Of a DNA stretch of 16,527 bases, positions 6,057-16,500 are shown one piece after another. Position 1 is the first letter of the stretch; every line of letters begins with the position of its first letter. The notes beneath the pieces are model-generated. The model was not told the DNA's origin and searched no databases. It saw only the letters and a program-made list of their open reading frames with translations. Source of the DNA: DASRBA01 sp036559665 (GTDB taxonomy: Bacteria > Myxococcota > Myxococcia > Myxococcales > Myxococcaceae); NCBI GenBank assembly GCA_036559665.1, contig DATBSS010000666.1:1-16527 (forward strand), written 5' to 3'. The position numbers were made by a program, and so were the translations under genes.

Positions 6057-8063
6057 TCAGGAAGCGGACGCGCGGTCGAGGGCGGCGAGCAGCACCGCGC
6101 GCTCGTTGGGAGGCAGCGGGCGGCCGCCGAACCGCGCCTCCAGGTAGCGGCGGGTGGCCTGGTCGAGCGCGGCGCCGAGCGGGTGGCGGCTACCGGACAG
6201 CCGCACCGCCAGCTCCTCCAGCTGCTCGCCGTCCCGGAAGCGCACCCGCGCGGCGCGCAGCCTCCGCTCGATGGCGTCGAGGAAGCGCGCGGCGTCCCCC
6301 ACCTCGCGCGAGACCCGGGGGCCCCGGGCGGCCCGGCGCCGGCGGAGGATGGAGTAGGTGGCCAGCGCCACCGCGGCGGACGCGGCCAGCGCCTTGAGGT
6401 CCGGGCTCCAGCCCTGCGTGGCGGCGCTGTCGGCGGAGGCGGGCGGGCGCACCAGGGAGCGGGCCAACTCCACCTGGTCCAGCATGGAGTAGTCCACCAC
6501 CGAACGCCGCCAGAGGTCCTCCAGCCGCTCCAGCTGCTCGGTGAGGAAGGCGAGGAACGCGGCCGGCTGCCCGCTCCGGCCCTCCTCCGGCGTGGCGTCC
6601 ACGCTGATGAAGCCGCGGCCGGTCACCAGCACCTGCGACCACGCGTGCGCGTCCGCCGCGCGCAGCACGTACTGGGTGCCAACCCGCTCGCCGCCGTAGA
6701 AGCCGCCCGCCACCCGCGCCGGGTGACCCAGCGCCCGCAGCATCACCACCATGGCGGTGGCGAAGTGCTCGCAGTGGCCGGCGCGCCGCTGGAAGAGGAA
6801 GTCCGCCAGCGGGTCGGCCACCGAGGTCAGCTCCAGGGTGTACTGGTAGTTGGCCCGCAGGTACTGCTGGAGCCGGCGGGCGGCCTCCAGCGGGTCCGTC
6901 GCGTCGCCGGCGATCTGCCGCGCCAGCGCCGGCACCCGGGGGTCCAGCGACTCCGGCAGCGTCAGGTAGGCCGAGCGTTCGGTCGGCTCCGGCGTCCGCC
7001 GCGCCACGTCCGGCGCCGTGCTGTACGCGTGGTAGGTGTAGCTGGCGCCCGGCTCGACGAAGCGCACCTCCTGCCCGGGCATCTCCTCCAGCGCGACCCG
7101 GCCGCTCCTCCCGGACGGGCCGTGCATCATGGCGTTGGCCAGGAGCACCGGCGAGTCCAGGCCCACCAGCGAGCGCGCGCCGTACGCTGGGAGCAACTCG
7201 ATCTGCTGGTACACCAGCGGCTGGACGTACCGGCCCAGGTGCACCTCCCACAGCGGGGGCCTGGGCTGGACCGTGGCGCCCACCCACTCCGAGCCGTCGA
7301 AGGTGTCGAAGGTGTGGGCCACCCAGTAGGCGTCCAGCGTCTCGGTGCCCGGGTCCGGCTCGAGCTGCACGCGCGCCACCATCCGTGGGTTGCGCTTGAT
7401 GGTGCCCGGTCCGTCCAGGCGCACCGAATCCGAGATGCCGGAGACGGCGCCGAAGAGGGAGCCGCCGCCGCGCCGGGAGGCCACGTTCCAGCTCAGCCGG
7501 GGGATGGCGATGAAGAAGACCACCGCCCCCACCACCGCCAGCGCCGAGCCTGCCGAGAGCTGGCGCACCAGCGGTCGCAGCGGGAGGTCCGCGCCCTCCG
7601 GGGCCGCCTGCTCCAGCACGCCCAGGCCTAGCGAGAAGCAGCCCAGCCCGGCGAACAGCACCAGCCAGACCGCGAACCAGATGTCACCGGAGAGCGCCGC
7701 CCCGCCGGCGATCATCAGGAGGCTGGTGAGGTGCACCTGCCCGTCCACGGCCGGCGTGGGCTGCGAGAGCATCCGCTGCACCGCCACCAGCCCGGCGAAG
7801 GCGCCCGCCGCCACCACCTCGTCGAGGGCGTGGGACGCCAACAGCGCCCCCAGCCCCATGGCGGAGACCACCAGCAGGATAGCGGTGAGCCCGCCGTGCG
7901 CCTGGAGGATGCGGCGGTCCAGCAGCGCCAGCAGGAGCCCGCCGCCGAAGAGGGCCAGCGACCAGATCGGGAGCTGTCCGGAGGAGGCCATGGAGGCGAA
8001 TGCCGCCGCCGCCGCGCAGTCCCGGCAGGTGAGGCGGAGCCTCCGGCGCCCCGTCGCGTTCAC
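6057..8063 (-). CDS. Membrane transglutaminase-like cysteine protein, TgpA family
   Basis: This is a 668-residue inner-membrane protein with the TgpA layout. About six hydrophobic helices lie between 34 and 188 (DUF3488-like). A large extracytoplasmic part carries a transglutaminase-core domain at about 375-495, then comes one membrane helix at about 556-574 and a cytoplasmic C-terminal region resembling DUF4129. The triad is visible: Cys431 in GHCEHFATAM, His473 in ADAHAWSQV and Asp489 in SVDATPEE. The family more often has VDPT at the last site, so the proline beside the aspartate is replaced. Members either cross-link or cleave envelope proteins; the substrate is unknown here. The start is GTG 8063, with AGGAGG seven bases upstream. 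It overlaps the DUF58 stop by four bases (GTGA), implying translational coupling. The frame is open further upstream to 8990, but only as antisense-like extension through the DUF58 gene. Confidence 0.9.
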   Translation of the reverse strand: MNATGRRRLRLTCRDCAAAAAFASMASSGQLPIWSLALFGGGLLLALLDRRILQAHGGLTAILLVVSAMGLGALLASHALDEVVAAGAFAGLVAVQRMLSQPTPAVDGQVHLTSLLMIAGGAALSGDIWFAVWLVLFAGLGCFSLGLGVLEQAAPEGADLPLRPLVRQLSAGSALAVVGAVVFFIAIPRLSWNVASRRGGGSLFGAVSGISDSVRLDGPGTIKRNPRMVARVQLEPDPGTETLDAYWVAHTFDTFDGSEWVGATVQPRPPLWEVHLGRYVQPLVYQQIELLPAYGARSLVGLDSPVLLANAMMHGPSGRSGRVALEEMPGQEVRFVEPGASYTYHAYSTAPDVARRTPEPTERSAYLTLPESLDPRVPALARQIAGDATDPLEAARRLQQYLRANYQYTLELTSVADPLADFLFQRRAGHCEHFATAMVVMLRALGHPARVAGGFYGGERVGTQYVLRAADAHAWSQVLVTGRGFISVDATPEEGRSGQPAAFLAFLTEQLERLEDLWRRSVVDYSMLDQVELARSLVRPPASADSAATQGWSPDLKALAASAAVALATYSILRRRRAARGPRVSREVGDAARFLDAIERRLRAARVRFRDGEQLEELAVRLSGSRHPLGAALDQATRRYLEARFGGRPLPPNERAVLLAALDRASAS

Positions 8064-9028
8064 GCCCGGTCCTCCTGGTAACCCGCCCAGGCCAGCGCCC
8101 GGAGGATGCGGCGGAGCTGCCCCGGCCCGGCGCCCGGCCGGAGCCGCGACGCGTGGGTCTGCAGCCCAACCTCGTGGCCGTCCAGCAGCAGGCGGCCGGA
8201 GACGGTGGCCAACTCCTCGCAGTGCCGGTCCAGGAGCTCGAGCGGCAGCCCATCGTCCAAGCGGAGCAGGTAGGTGCGGCGCTCCTCGCGCTCGCGCTCC
8301 ACCCGGAGCAGCTTCCCGGCCGCGGCGCTCTTCTTCCAGTGGATCCGCCGCGCGTCCTCCAGGGGTTGCAACTCGCGCAGGCCCAGCAGGTCGCCGCTGC
8401 CGTCGCGCTTCCTGGGGTCGCCCGCGTCCCCGGCCGGGCCGCCCTCCGCCGAGGCGGGGTCCTCGCAGGCGTAGCCGCGGCGCGGGTAGACCAGGAGCAT
8501 CCCCTCCAGGTCGAACACCCGGGTTTTGGCGAAGAGGCCGAAGGGGAAGATGGTGGTGACGCGGACGCCAGTGAGGCGGTGCGGCCCCCGGCGCGCGGCG
8601 GTGAGGTCGCCCCGGACCGTCAGCTCCGCGCCCGGCTCCAGGCAGGCCACCATCCCTTGCCCGGAGAGCTCCGCGGAGTCCTCGGAGAGGGTGAGCGCGA
8701 AGGCGGTGCCGCGCCGGCGGGAGATGGCCCAGCGGAAGGCGAACGGCTCCCCGGCGTGCGCCCCGTCCGCGCCCACCCGGCGGACCTGGAGGTCGCGCAG
8801 CACGCGTTCGGAGAGGACGCCGGAGAGGATGATCAGGCTGAGCATCAGCCCCAGCAGGAGGTAGAGCAGGTTGTTGTCGGTGTTGAACGCGCCGAAGCCC
8901 ACGCCCAGCGTGAGCGCCAGGTAGGTGCGGCCGACCTGGGTGGTCTTCAGCGTCCGCGGCGGGCGGAACCACCGGCGCAGGCGCCGCCACAGCTCCAGGG
9001 GCGAGGTCACCGCGGCCACCGCGGTCAC
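8060..9028 (-). CDS. DUF58 domain protein
   Basis: This is a 322-residue protein of the DUF58 family, which is regularly encoded next to MoxR ATPases. Two adjacent hydrophobic segments (about 34-70, including NLLYLLLGLMLSLIILSG) anchor it in the membrane, and a beta-rich stretch follows. The DUF58 signature is at about 218-244: LRELQPLEDARRIHWKKSA, close to the family pattern L-R-x-Y-x-x-G-D-x-x-R-x-I-x-W-x-x-S-A. The end resembles a short von Willebrand-A-like tail, but no complete metal-binding MIDAS is visible. The start is GTG 9028, overlapping the MoxR stop as GTGA. Two more in-frame GTG codons follow at 9019 and 9010 inside a 9-bp repeat, so the precise start is uncertain by a few residues. 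The biochemical role of DUF58 proteins is not established. Confidence 0.88.
   Translation of the reverse strand: MTAVAAVTSPLELWRRLRRWFRPPRTLKTTQVGRTYLALTLGVGFGAFNTDNNLLYLLLGLMLSLIILSGVLSERVLRDLQVRRVGADGAHAGEPFAFRWAISRRRGTAFALTLSEDSAELSGQGMVACLEPGAELTVRGDLTAARRGPHRLTGVRVTTIFPFGLFAKTRVFDLEGMLLVYPRRGYACEDPASAEGGPAGDAGDPRKRDGSGDLLGLRELQPLEDARRIHWKKSAAAGKLLRVEREREERRTYLLRLDDGLPLELLDRHCEELATVSGRLLLDGHEVGLQTHASRLRPGAGPGQLRRILRALAWAGYQEDRA
8071..8076 (-). promoter_or_regulatory. Ribosome binding site AGGAGG for the transglutaminase gene
   Basis: A full AGGAGG on the minus strand stands seven bases before GTG 8063. It fixes that GTG as the start in a frame that is open far upstream. The site lies inside the last codons of the DUF58 gene. 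Confidence 0.8.
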
Positions 9029-9033
9029 CGCGG
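9007..9033 (-). repeat. Three tandem 9-bp units across the MoxR stop / DUF58 start
   Basis: On the minus strand the units are CCGCGGTGA (9033-9025), CCGCGGTGG (9024-9016) and CCGCGGTGA (9015-9007). The first ends the MoxR gene and supplies the DUF58 GTG. Each further unit supplies another in-frame GTG. The 9-base period preserves the DUF58 frame. Confidence 0.8.
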
Positions 9034-10005
9034 CGCGGGCACCTTCCGGGAGATCTCCTCCAGGAGGTGGGCCGCCTCGTCGCGCGCGAAGTGCCCCTGC
9101 ACCGCGCTGCGCAGGAGCAGGCGGTGGGAGAGCGTGGGCACCAACATCGCCTTCACGTCCAGCGGGGTGGCGAAGTCGCGGCCCTGCCAGAGGGCGTGGG
9201 CCCGGGCGGCGGCCACCAGCGCCAGCACCGCGCGGGTGGAGGCGCCCCGCTCGATCTCCGAATGCTCGCGGGTGGCGGTGGCCAGCCGGACCGCGTAGCC
9301 GGCGACCGACTCGTCGAGCTGGACCTCGGCGGCGCGGCGCTGGACGGCCAGGAGATCCTCGGCGCTCGCCACCGGCGCCAGCCCGTGCAGCGGGGCCTGC
9401 ACGCCGCGCTTCTGGAGCAGCTCTCGCTCCGCCTCCGGCGGCGGGTGCCCCAGCGACAGCCGCATCAGGAAGCGGTCCAGCTGCGAGTCCGGCAGCGGGT
9501 AGGTCCCGGAGAAGTCCGCCGGGTTCTGGGTGGCGATCACCGCGAACGGCTGGGGCAGGGTGGAGGTCTGCCCGTCCTGGGAGACCTGGCCCTGGGCCAT
9601 GGCCTCCAGCAGCGCGGACTGGGTGCGCGGCGGGGCGCGGTTGAGCTCGTCCGCCAGCACGAGCTGGTGGAAGATCGGCCCGGGGCGGAACTGGAAGGTG
9701 CCGGTGGCCTGCTGGAACACCTGGGTGCCCAGGATGTCGGTGGGCATCAGGTCCGCGGTGAACTGGATGCGGGCGAAGGAGAGCGCGAAGGAGCGCGCCA
9801 CTGCCTCCGCCAGGGTGGTCTTGCCCACGCCGGGCACGTCCTCCAGCAGGAGGTGCCCGCGCGCCACGAGGCAGGTCACCGCCTGCGCCGTCTGCTGCGG
9901 CTTGCCCAGGATGACCGTCTGGAGGTTCTGCGCCACCCGCTCCATCGCGGCGCGGGCGTCGGCGATGTCCATGAGCTGGGTCAGCGGGCGGACGGGTTGG
10001 TTCAT
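9025..10005 (-). CDS. MoxR-family AAA+ ATPase
   Basis: This is a 326-residue cytoplasmic AAA+ ATPase of the MoxR branch, the usual length for the family. MoxR proteins act as chaperone-like motors that mature or activate partner complexes, often with DUF58 or vWA proteins. Walker A is at 56-64 (DVPGVGKTT) and Walker B at 115-120 (LVLADE), followed by LNRAPPRTQSALLEAM. Sensor 1 is in ATQNP (158-162), an arginine-containing SQLDRF lies at 174-179, and the sensor-2 region contains GASTRAV (254-260). All catalytic motifs are intact. An in-frame TAG lies six codons upstream, so ATG 10005 is the first ATG available. The nearest Shine-Dalgarno-like AGGA (10019-10022) is rather far, 13 bases away. 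The gene begins 36 bases after the TPR lipoprotein stop and ends in a GTGA overlap with DUF58. Confidence 0.95.
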   Translation of the reverse strand: MNQPVRPLTQLMDIADARAAMERVAQNLQTVILGKPQQTAQAVTCLVARGHLLLEDVPGVGKTTLAEAVARSFALSFARIQFTADLMPTDILGTQVFQQATGTFQFRPGPIFHQLVLADELNRAPPRTQSALLEAMAQGQVSQDGQTSTLPQPFAVIATQNPADFSGTYPLPDSQLDRFLMRLSLGHPPPEAERELLQKRGVQAPLHGLAPVASAEDLLAVQRRAAEVQLDESVAGYAVRLATATREHSEIERGASTRAVLALVAAARAHALWQGRDFATPLDVKAMLVPTLSHRLLLRSAVQGHFARDEAAHLLEEISRKVPAPR

Positions 10006-10041
10006 CGCGGCGATGCCATCCTAGAGGAGTTTGGGCGACTT

Positions 10042-10566
10042 CTACTGCTTCCCGGCTTGCGCCCGGCCGATGACCGCCTCGAACTTCGCCTTGTCCGGGT
10101 GGTTCGGCTGCGCCTTCAGCACCTGGCGGTAGGCGTCCGCCGCCTCCTGGAGCCGTCCGGTCTTCTCCTCCAGCTCCCCCAGGTTCTGGTAGGCGGGCCA
10201 GAAGTCCGGGCTGGCGGTGGTGGCGCGGGTGAATGCCTCTCGCGCCTTCTTCGCCTCGTCGCCGTCCCTGGTCTGCGCGAAGCGCGCGGCGTGGGCGCGC
10301 CCGAGCACGTTCCAGATCACCGGGTTGCCGGGCATGGCGGCGCTGGCCGTTTCCCCCCTGGCGATCGCCTCGTCCAGCTTGCCCGCCTGGAGGGCGGCGT
10401 CCGCATCCCGCAGCGCCTGGATGGCGTCCGGCACCGGCGCGGACGGGTTTCCGCCCTGTGATGGGCTGGACGGAGACGTCGCCGGGGCGGTGCCCGGCGA
10501 CCCGCAGGAGGGCTTGCACCCCCAGAGCAGCAGCGCCGCGGCGGCGGCGAGAAGCGGTGATCGCAT
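10042..10566 (-). CDS. Small TPR lipoprotein
   Basis: This is a 174-residue predicted lipoprotein. The N-terminus, MRSPLLAAAAALLLWGC, is a short signal peptide ending in a lipobox with the acylated Cys at 17. A Ser/Pro/Gly-rich linker (18-46) follows. About three tetratricopeptide-like helix pairs come next at roughly 48-78, 82-120 (with a short insertion, TRDGDE) and 123-156; the last is the most typical (YQNLGELEEKTGRLQEAADA). TPR proteins commonly scaffold protein assemblies, and a lipid anchor would place this one on the periplasmic face of an envelope membrane. The frame is open to 10695, but ATG 10566 fits the signal peptide and lies 8 bases after the stop of the giant surface-protein gene. 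That spacing and the MoxR gene downstream point to one operon. No specific partner can be named. Confidence 0.85.
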   Translation of the reverse strand: MRSPLLAAAAALLLWGCKPSCGSPGTAPATSPSSPSQGGNPSAPVPDAIQALRDADAALQAGKLDEAIARGETASAAMPGNPVIWNVLGRAHAARFAQTRDGDEAKKAREAFTRATTASPDFWPAYQNLGELEEKTGRLQEAADAYRQVLKAQPNHPDKAKFEAVIGRAQAGKQ

Positions 10567-10574
10567 GGGTCTCG

Positions 10575-13500
10575 CTAGCGACGGTACTGCGTGAGGTAGG
10601 GCAGCGACGTCTGCGCGTCCAGCCTGAGCCGGAACCACGCGAAGTTGTCGATGCTGAGGTTGGCCGGGCTGGCGACCAGGAGGGTCGGACCCCACATCAC
10701 CGTCTGGCCGGCCGGCGAGGGCCGGCTCGGCTTGAGCGTGGAGGGGAGCGGGTAGCTGAGGGTGTTGGTCCCCGCCTGACCTCGCGAGAACAGCTCCCAG
10801 TCGTAGGCGAACTGCGACGCGCCGCGGTCCACGACGAACACCTGCGTGTTCGCAGGGGCCACGAAGGAGTAGGTGTCCGTGCCGGCCGGGATGGGCCGGA
10901 GCGCGGCGTACAGCTCCACAATGGCCGGGTTGGTGACGAGGAACACGGCCACCGCCACGTCCGCGTTGCCGTCGGCGTTGAAGTCCCCCACCCCCAGCGC
11001 CGTGGGCGGCAGCCCCGTCAGGCCGGTGTGGAAGGAGCTCAGGTTGCCGCCGCCCGTGCTCCGGAACACGGCCAGGGTGGAGTCCTGGGTGGCCACCACC
11101 ACATCCTTCAACGCGTCCCCGGTGAGCTCCGCGATGGCCAGTCTTCCACCCGTCCCGGTCGTGGGGACGACGCCCGCGGTGACGAAGGTGAAGTTGCCCT
11201 GGTTCAGTCCCACCACGACGGTGTTGGGGGCCTGGAGGGCCACCGCCATGTCCACCATTCCGTCCCCGTTCAGGTCTCCGGCCGCCAGCGAGGTAGGCGT
11301 CCCCGGCACGGACGTCGTTCCGGCGGTCTGGAGCTGGCCCCCCGTACCGCGCAGGAAGCCGATCTGCCCCACGTTCGTCGCGTAGACCACGTCGGTGAAG
11401 GTGTCCCCGTTGAGCTCAGCCGAGGTGATGGCGGTGAAGGGGCCGCCGACGGGGATGAAGGTGAACGAGTTGAAGGTGCCGTCGCCTCGCCCGGTTACCT
11501 CGGTGAGCACGTTCGGCGCCTGGCCCGTGGTCACCACGTCTGCGTGCCCGTCGCCGTTGAAGTCCCCGACGGACAGCCCCTGCACCTGCGTGCCGGCGCC
11601 GGAGAACGCCGCGGGGGCGAAGACGCCCGGCCCCGTCTGCCGAAACACCGCGATCTGGTTGGTGGTGCCCACGCCGACCACCACGTCCGGCCGCCCGTTG
11701 TGATCGAAGTCCGCGATTCCCAGGCTGGTGGGGTTGAAGCCGGGCAGGGACAGCGTGACATTCGCCCCGCCGCCGAAGGTGCCCTCGCCGCTGTTCAGGC
11801 CGCTGAAGATCAGGACGTCGCTCCCGTTCAGGAAGGTCACGTCGGCGATCCCGTCGCCGTCCATGTCTCCCACCGCCACCGCCGGCGCGGAACTGGAGCT
11901 GGTGCCCGGGAGCGTGGACCTGAACTGCAGGCCCGTGCCGGTCGGGGCGCACCCGCTGATGCCGGGGCTGATGGACCGCGGGCCGGGCGGGAAGGTGATC
12001 GCCGGGAACGGCCCGGGGGCCACGTTGTACGCCCACGCGATCGACAGCTCGCAGGCGTTGCCGGTCACCGATTCCGCCTCCGGGACCAGCGTCTGGGTGG
12101 TCCCGGCGCTGGGTGCGAAGTAGTCCACCCGGAACGTCTTCGCCGCCGGCGTCACCAGGTTGGACCCGTTGGGGTGGTTGGCGAAACCCGGCCGGGTGAT
12201 GCGGGAGAGGACCGAGGTGAAATCCGTCCCCAGCCACCCGCTGGGCAGCACGTAGGAGCCGGTGGTGGTGAGCAGTGTCATCGGCCCCGAGGGCAGGTTG
12301 ACGTTCTGGGTCAGGTCCCCGGTCACGTTGCTGGAGATCACCCCCAGGTCCAGCCACGACCACTCCCGGTTCGGGTAGGAGAGGTTGAGGTCCTCGTTGA
12401 GCGCGGTGAGGCTGATCGAATCGCCGAACGGGATGCCGGTCATGGTGTAGCTGCCCGTCCCGCCGGTGAGGGAGATGAACTGGCGGGAGATCCAGCCGGA
12501 GGTGCCCGACGCCTCGATCGTCACCCGGCTCCGGGTGCTGGGGCTGCCGTTGGTGATGGTGCCGCTCAGCGTGAGGCCGAACGCCGGCTTGTCCCAGGTC
12601 TGGGTGCGTTGCGTCCAGGCATTGGTCGCCGGATCGAACGTCCAGACGTCGTTGTAGACGAAGCCGATGCCCTGGCCGCCGAAGAGGATGAGCCGGCCGG
12701 TGGAGGACTCGTAGGCCAGGATCGCCCCCTCGCGCGCGGGCGGCGGGTTGGTGGCGGGGACGGTCGTCCACACGCCGCCGCTGAACACCAGCAGGTCGTT
12801 CAGCAACCCGAAGCCATTGCCGCCGAAGACGTAGATCGACCCGGACGAGGTGACCGCCATGGCGTGGCCCTGGCGCGCGCTCGGCATCGCCGGTCGCGGG
12901 ATCCACAAGGTCGAAGCCGGGTCGTACGACCAACAGTCCTCCAACGGCGAGACCAGCCCGTCGAAGCCGCCACAGATCCAGAACTGGGTTCCGACGGCCG
13001 CCCCGGCCAGGTTGTAACGGGGCGAGGGCACCGGTCCGGCGGGAGTGAGCAGGGACCAGGTGGAGCTGGCGGGGTTGAACGAATAGAGATCGTTCAGCAC
13101 CGGGCCGCTGAAGAGGTTGCCCTGGCCGCCGAACACGTAGACCAGGCTTCCCACGCCCGCCATGGCAAACCAGTCACGCGGCGTGGGCACCGTGCCGGTG
13201 ACCGCCGGGCTCGTCCAGGTCCCGGTCGCCGTGCTGTACAGCCACGTGTCGCTGAGAGGGTAGGGCAATACGCCGTTGGCGCCGCCGAACAGGACGTGCG
13301 AGCCCGCCGCGTACCCCATTCCCGCGAAGAATCGCTCCGGCGGCGCGTTGGTCATGCCGGGCGGCAGGTCCTCGCTCCAGGTGCCCGCCGCGGGGTTGGT
13401 CAGGCGCACCAGGTCGTTCTGGGAGGGGTTGAGCAGCGAGTTGATGGCCGGGGCGCCGAGCCAGGACGGGTTCATGCCTCCAGTGACGATCAACTGGCCG

Positions 13501-16500
13501 GTGGGCGGGTCGATCTCGCCGCTGGCGTAGGCGCGTGGCATGGGTACCGGGTAGTCCAGCACCGGGACGCTGACGATGGCCGCGTTCACCTTCAGGAAGC
13601 TCGCGTTGGTGACGTTCTGGCCGTTGACCGTGACGTCCACCGTGTCCGTGGTGCCGTTGAGGCCCAGCCCGGTGAAGACCGCCTTCCCGCCGGCGTCGGT
13701 GAGTTGCTCCTTCACCGGCGCGAATTCCACTCCATTCTTCCGGAGGCGGACGGCCAGGCTCGGGTGGATGCGGCCCTCGAAGTCGGTGGCGAAGACGGTC
13801 AGGGTATCGGTGATCGGGCTGCCGGCCGGTGCCACCCCCACGGTGCCGCCGCCGTAGATGGGCGCGGCCGCCTTCACCTGGAGGTTGATGGACGCGTTCC
13901 CGATGCGGCCGTTGGCGTCCGTCACCGAGAAGAGGACCAGGTGCGGGCCGGCGGTCGCCTGCGCCGGGATGCCGGAGAGGATACCGGTCCCGGCCGCGAG
14001 GGCGATCCCCGCCGGCAGGCCCGTGGCGGTGAAGGTAAGCGGCGCCTTGCCGTTGGTCGCGGCGATCTGCTCTGGCGTAGCGGGCGCGCGCAGGTAGGTG
14101 ACGCCCTCGGTGGCGGTGGTGAGCGAGGTGGTGGTGATGGACGGCGGTAGGTACGTCGTCACCTGGAACGGCGCGGACACCGACCGGCCATTGGCGTCGA
14201 TCACCGAGACCACGAAGCTGTACGTCTGGTTCTGGCCCGCGGCGCCGATGGTGGTGCCCAGCACGCCACCGGCGGAGAGGGTCAGGCCCGGCGGCAGCGC
14301 CCCGGAGGTCAGTTGCCAGGTGAGCGGCGCCTTGCCGCCGCTGGCGGCGAAGGTGAAGGAATACGGAAGGCCGGCGTACCCGTCGGACAGCGGCGACGTC
14401 GAGGTAATCGAAGGCTGGTTGTACACGGAGAGGGTGAAGGTCTGGGAGGCGGTCACCCCGTTGGCGTCGCTCAGGGTCAGCGTGAAGGTCTGCGTGGTCC
14501 CGGAGGTGGTCCCGTTGATCGTCCCGGAGCCGACGCCAAGGGCCAGCCCCCCCGGAAGCGCGCCCGCGGTCACGGACCAGGTGTACGGCGCCTTGCCGCC
14601 GGTGCCCGTCGCGGTCGCCGTGTATCCCTGTCCCGTATAGGCGTCCGGGAAACTGGTGGTGGTGATGGCCGGTGACGTGAGGACGATCAGGGTGAGTGAC
14701 TGGGTGGCGGTGGTGGAGGTCGAGTCCGTCACCGTGACCACGAAGCTGAACGAACCGGTAGCGGTGGGGACCCCGGAGAGCACGCCGGTCGAGGCGAGGG
14801 TGACCCCTGGCGGGAGTGCTCCCGAGGTGACCGCCCAGGTGTACGGCGCCAGTCCACCGGCGGCGGTCATGGTGTCGGCGTACTGGCGGCCGGTGTAGCC
14901 GTCCGCCACGGACGTCTTCGTCACCGACAGCGGCGGTTGGACGACCAGGGTGAAGGCCTTGCCGGCCGAGACCGCGTTCCGGTCGGTGACGGTGGCGGTG
15001 AAGGTGAACGTCCCCGACGAGACCGGCGTGCCGCTGATGACACCGCCGGAGCTCAGCGTGAGGTTGGAGGGCAGCGCGCCCGAGGTGAGCGACCAGGTGA
15101 AGGGCGCCGCGCCGCCCGAGGCGGCCAGCGTCACCGAGTAGGCCACCGCTCGGAGGGCGTCCGGCAGCGGCGAGGCGGTGGTCACCACCAGCGTGCCGAG
15201 TGCGATGAGGTTCAGCGAGGCGGTGCCGGTGATGCCGTTGGCGTCGGTCAACGTCACCGTAAAGGTGGCCGTTCCGGGGGCGCCGGTAGGCGTGCCGGTG
15301 ATGGCCCCGCTCGAGGCCAGCGACAGGCCGGCAGGCAACGCGCCCGCGGTCAACGAGAACGAGTAGGGCGCCTTGCCGCCCGTCCCCACCACCGAGCCGG
15401 TGTACGCGGTGCCCACGTACCCGTCAGCCAGCGTCGTGGTGGTGATGGAGGGCGAGGTGAAGGTGCCGAAGGTGTAGCTCCGGGTCCCGGCCTGCCCGTT
15501 CTGGTCGGTGATCGTGATCGTGATGGAGACCGCGGTCGCCGCGGTGGGCGTCCCGGAGAGCACGCCGCCGCTGGTGAGCGAGAGGCCCGCCGGGAGCACG
15601 CCCGAGGTCACCGCGTACGTGTAGGGCGCCTTGCCGGCCGCGCCCTGCAGCGTGACGCTGGGGTAGACCTGCCCGACGTAGCCGTCCGGGAGCGTCGTGG
15701 TGATGATCCGCGGCGGGTCATAGATGATGGCCGAGAGTGCCTTGGTGGCGGTGACCGAGTTCGCGTCGGTGACCTGGAGCGTGAAGGAGGACGTGCCTGG
15801 CGCGGTCGGGGTGCCGCTCAGCGTCCCGCTGGCCGCGCTCAGCGTCACCCCGGCGGGGAGGGCGCCCGCGGCGAGGGACCAGGTGTACGGCGTCCGCCCG
15901 CCGACGGCCGTCAGCGTCTGGTTGTAGGCGGTGCCCGTGTAGCCGTCTGGCGCCGGCCCGTAGGTGATGACGAGCCCGGAGAAGACGGTGATCGCCATCA
16001 GCCGGGTGGCGGTCCGGCCGTTGGCGTCCGACACCTGGATCACGAAGTTGGAGGCCCCGGCGGCGGTGGGCGTGCCGAGGATGGAGCCGCTCGCGGAGTC
16101 CAGGAGCAGGCCGGCGGGCAACGACCCGGTGGTGATCGACCAGGTGAGGGGCGACTTGCCCCCGGAGGACTGCAGGATCTGGGAGTACAGCGCTCCCACC
16201 GCTCCGTCCGCCAGCGTGCTGGTGGTGACCTGCGGCAGCGCGTACAGGGTGATGATGAACGACGCGCTCTGCGACTGCCCCGAGGCGTCGGTCACCGTGA
16301 AGGTGATGCCGTACGAGCCGGCGGTGCCCGCGGCGGGTGTGCCGGAGAGGGTGGCGGTGCTCGAGATGAAGTTGAGGCCGGGGGGGAGCGCGCCGGAGAG
16401 GCTCCAGGTGTAGGGGGCCTGGCCTCCGGCCGCGGTGAGCGTGGTGGAGGGATAGGCGAGGGTGGCGTAGCCCTCCTGCAGCGAGGAGGTCAGGATGGTC

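Noticed and set aside
6057..8990. A single 977-residue protein including the DUF58 region
   Set aside because: The part upstream of GTG 8063 is an out-of-frame reading of the DUF58 gene. The strong AGGAGG and the GTGA overlap fix the real start.
10002..10019. Five-codon minus-strand frame (MASPR) whose stop overlaps the MoxR ATG
   Set aside because: Too short to support as a gene; its only Shine-Dalgarno-like element directly abuts the ATG. Probably chance.
8060..10519. An 819-residue protein running through the MoxR region into DUF58
   Set aside because: The first 500 residues are an off-frame reading of MoxR and the lipoprotein, rich in Gly, Arg, Pro and Ala. DUF58 homology begins only at about 9028.
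10233..14150. 1305-codon plus-strand open frame opposite the giant surface-protein gene
   Set aside because: No recognisable domain and an Arg/Gly/His-rich composition. The opposite strand carries regular kelch and FG-GAP repeats that demand that frame.
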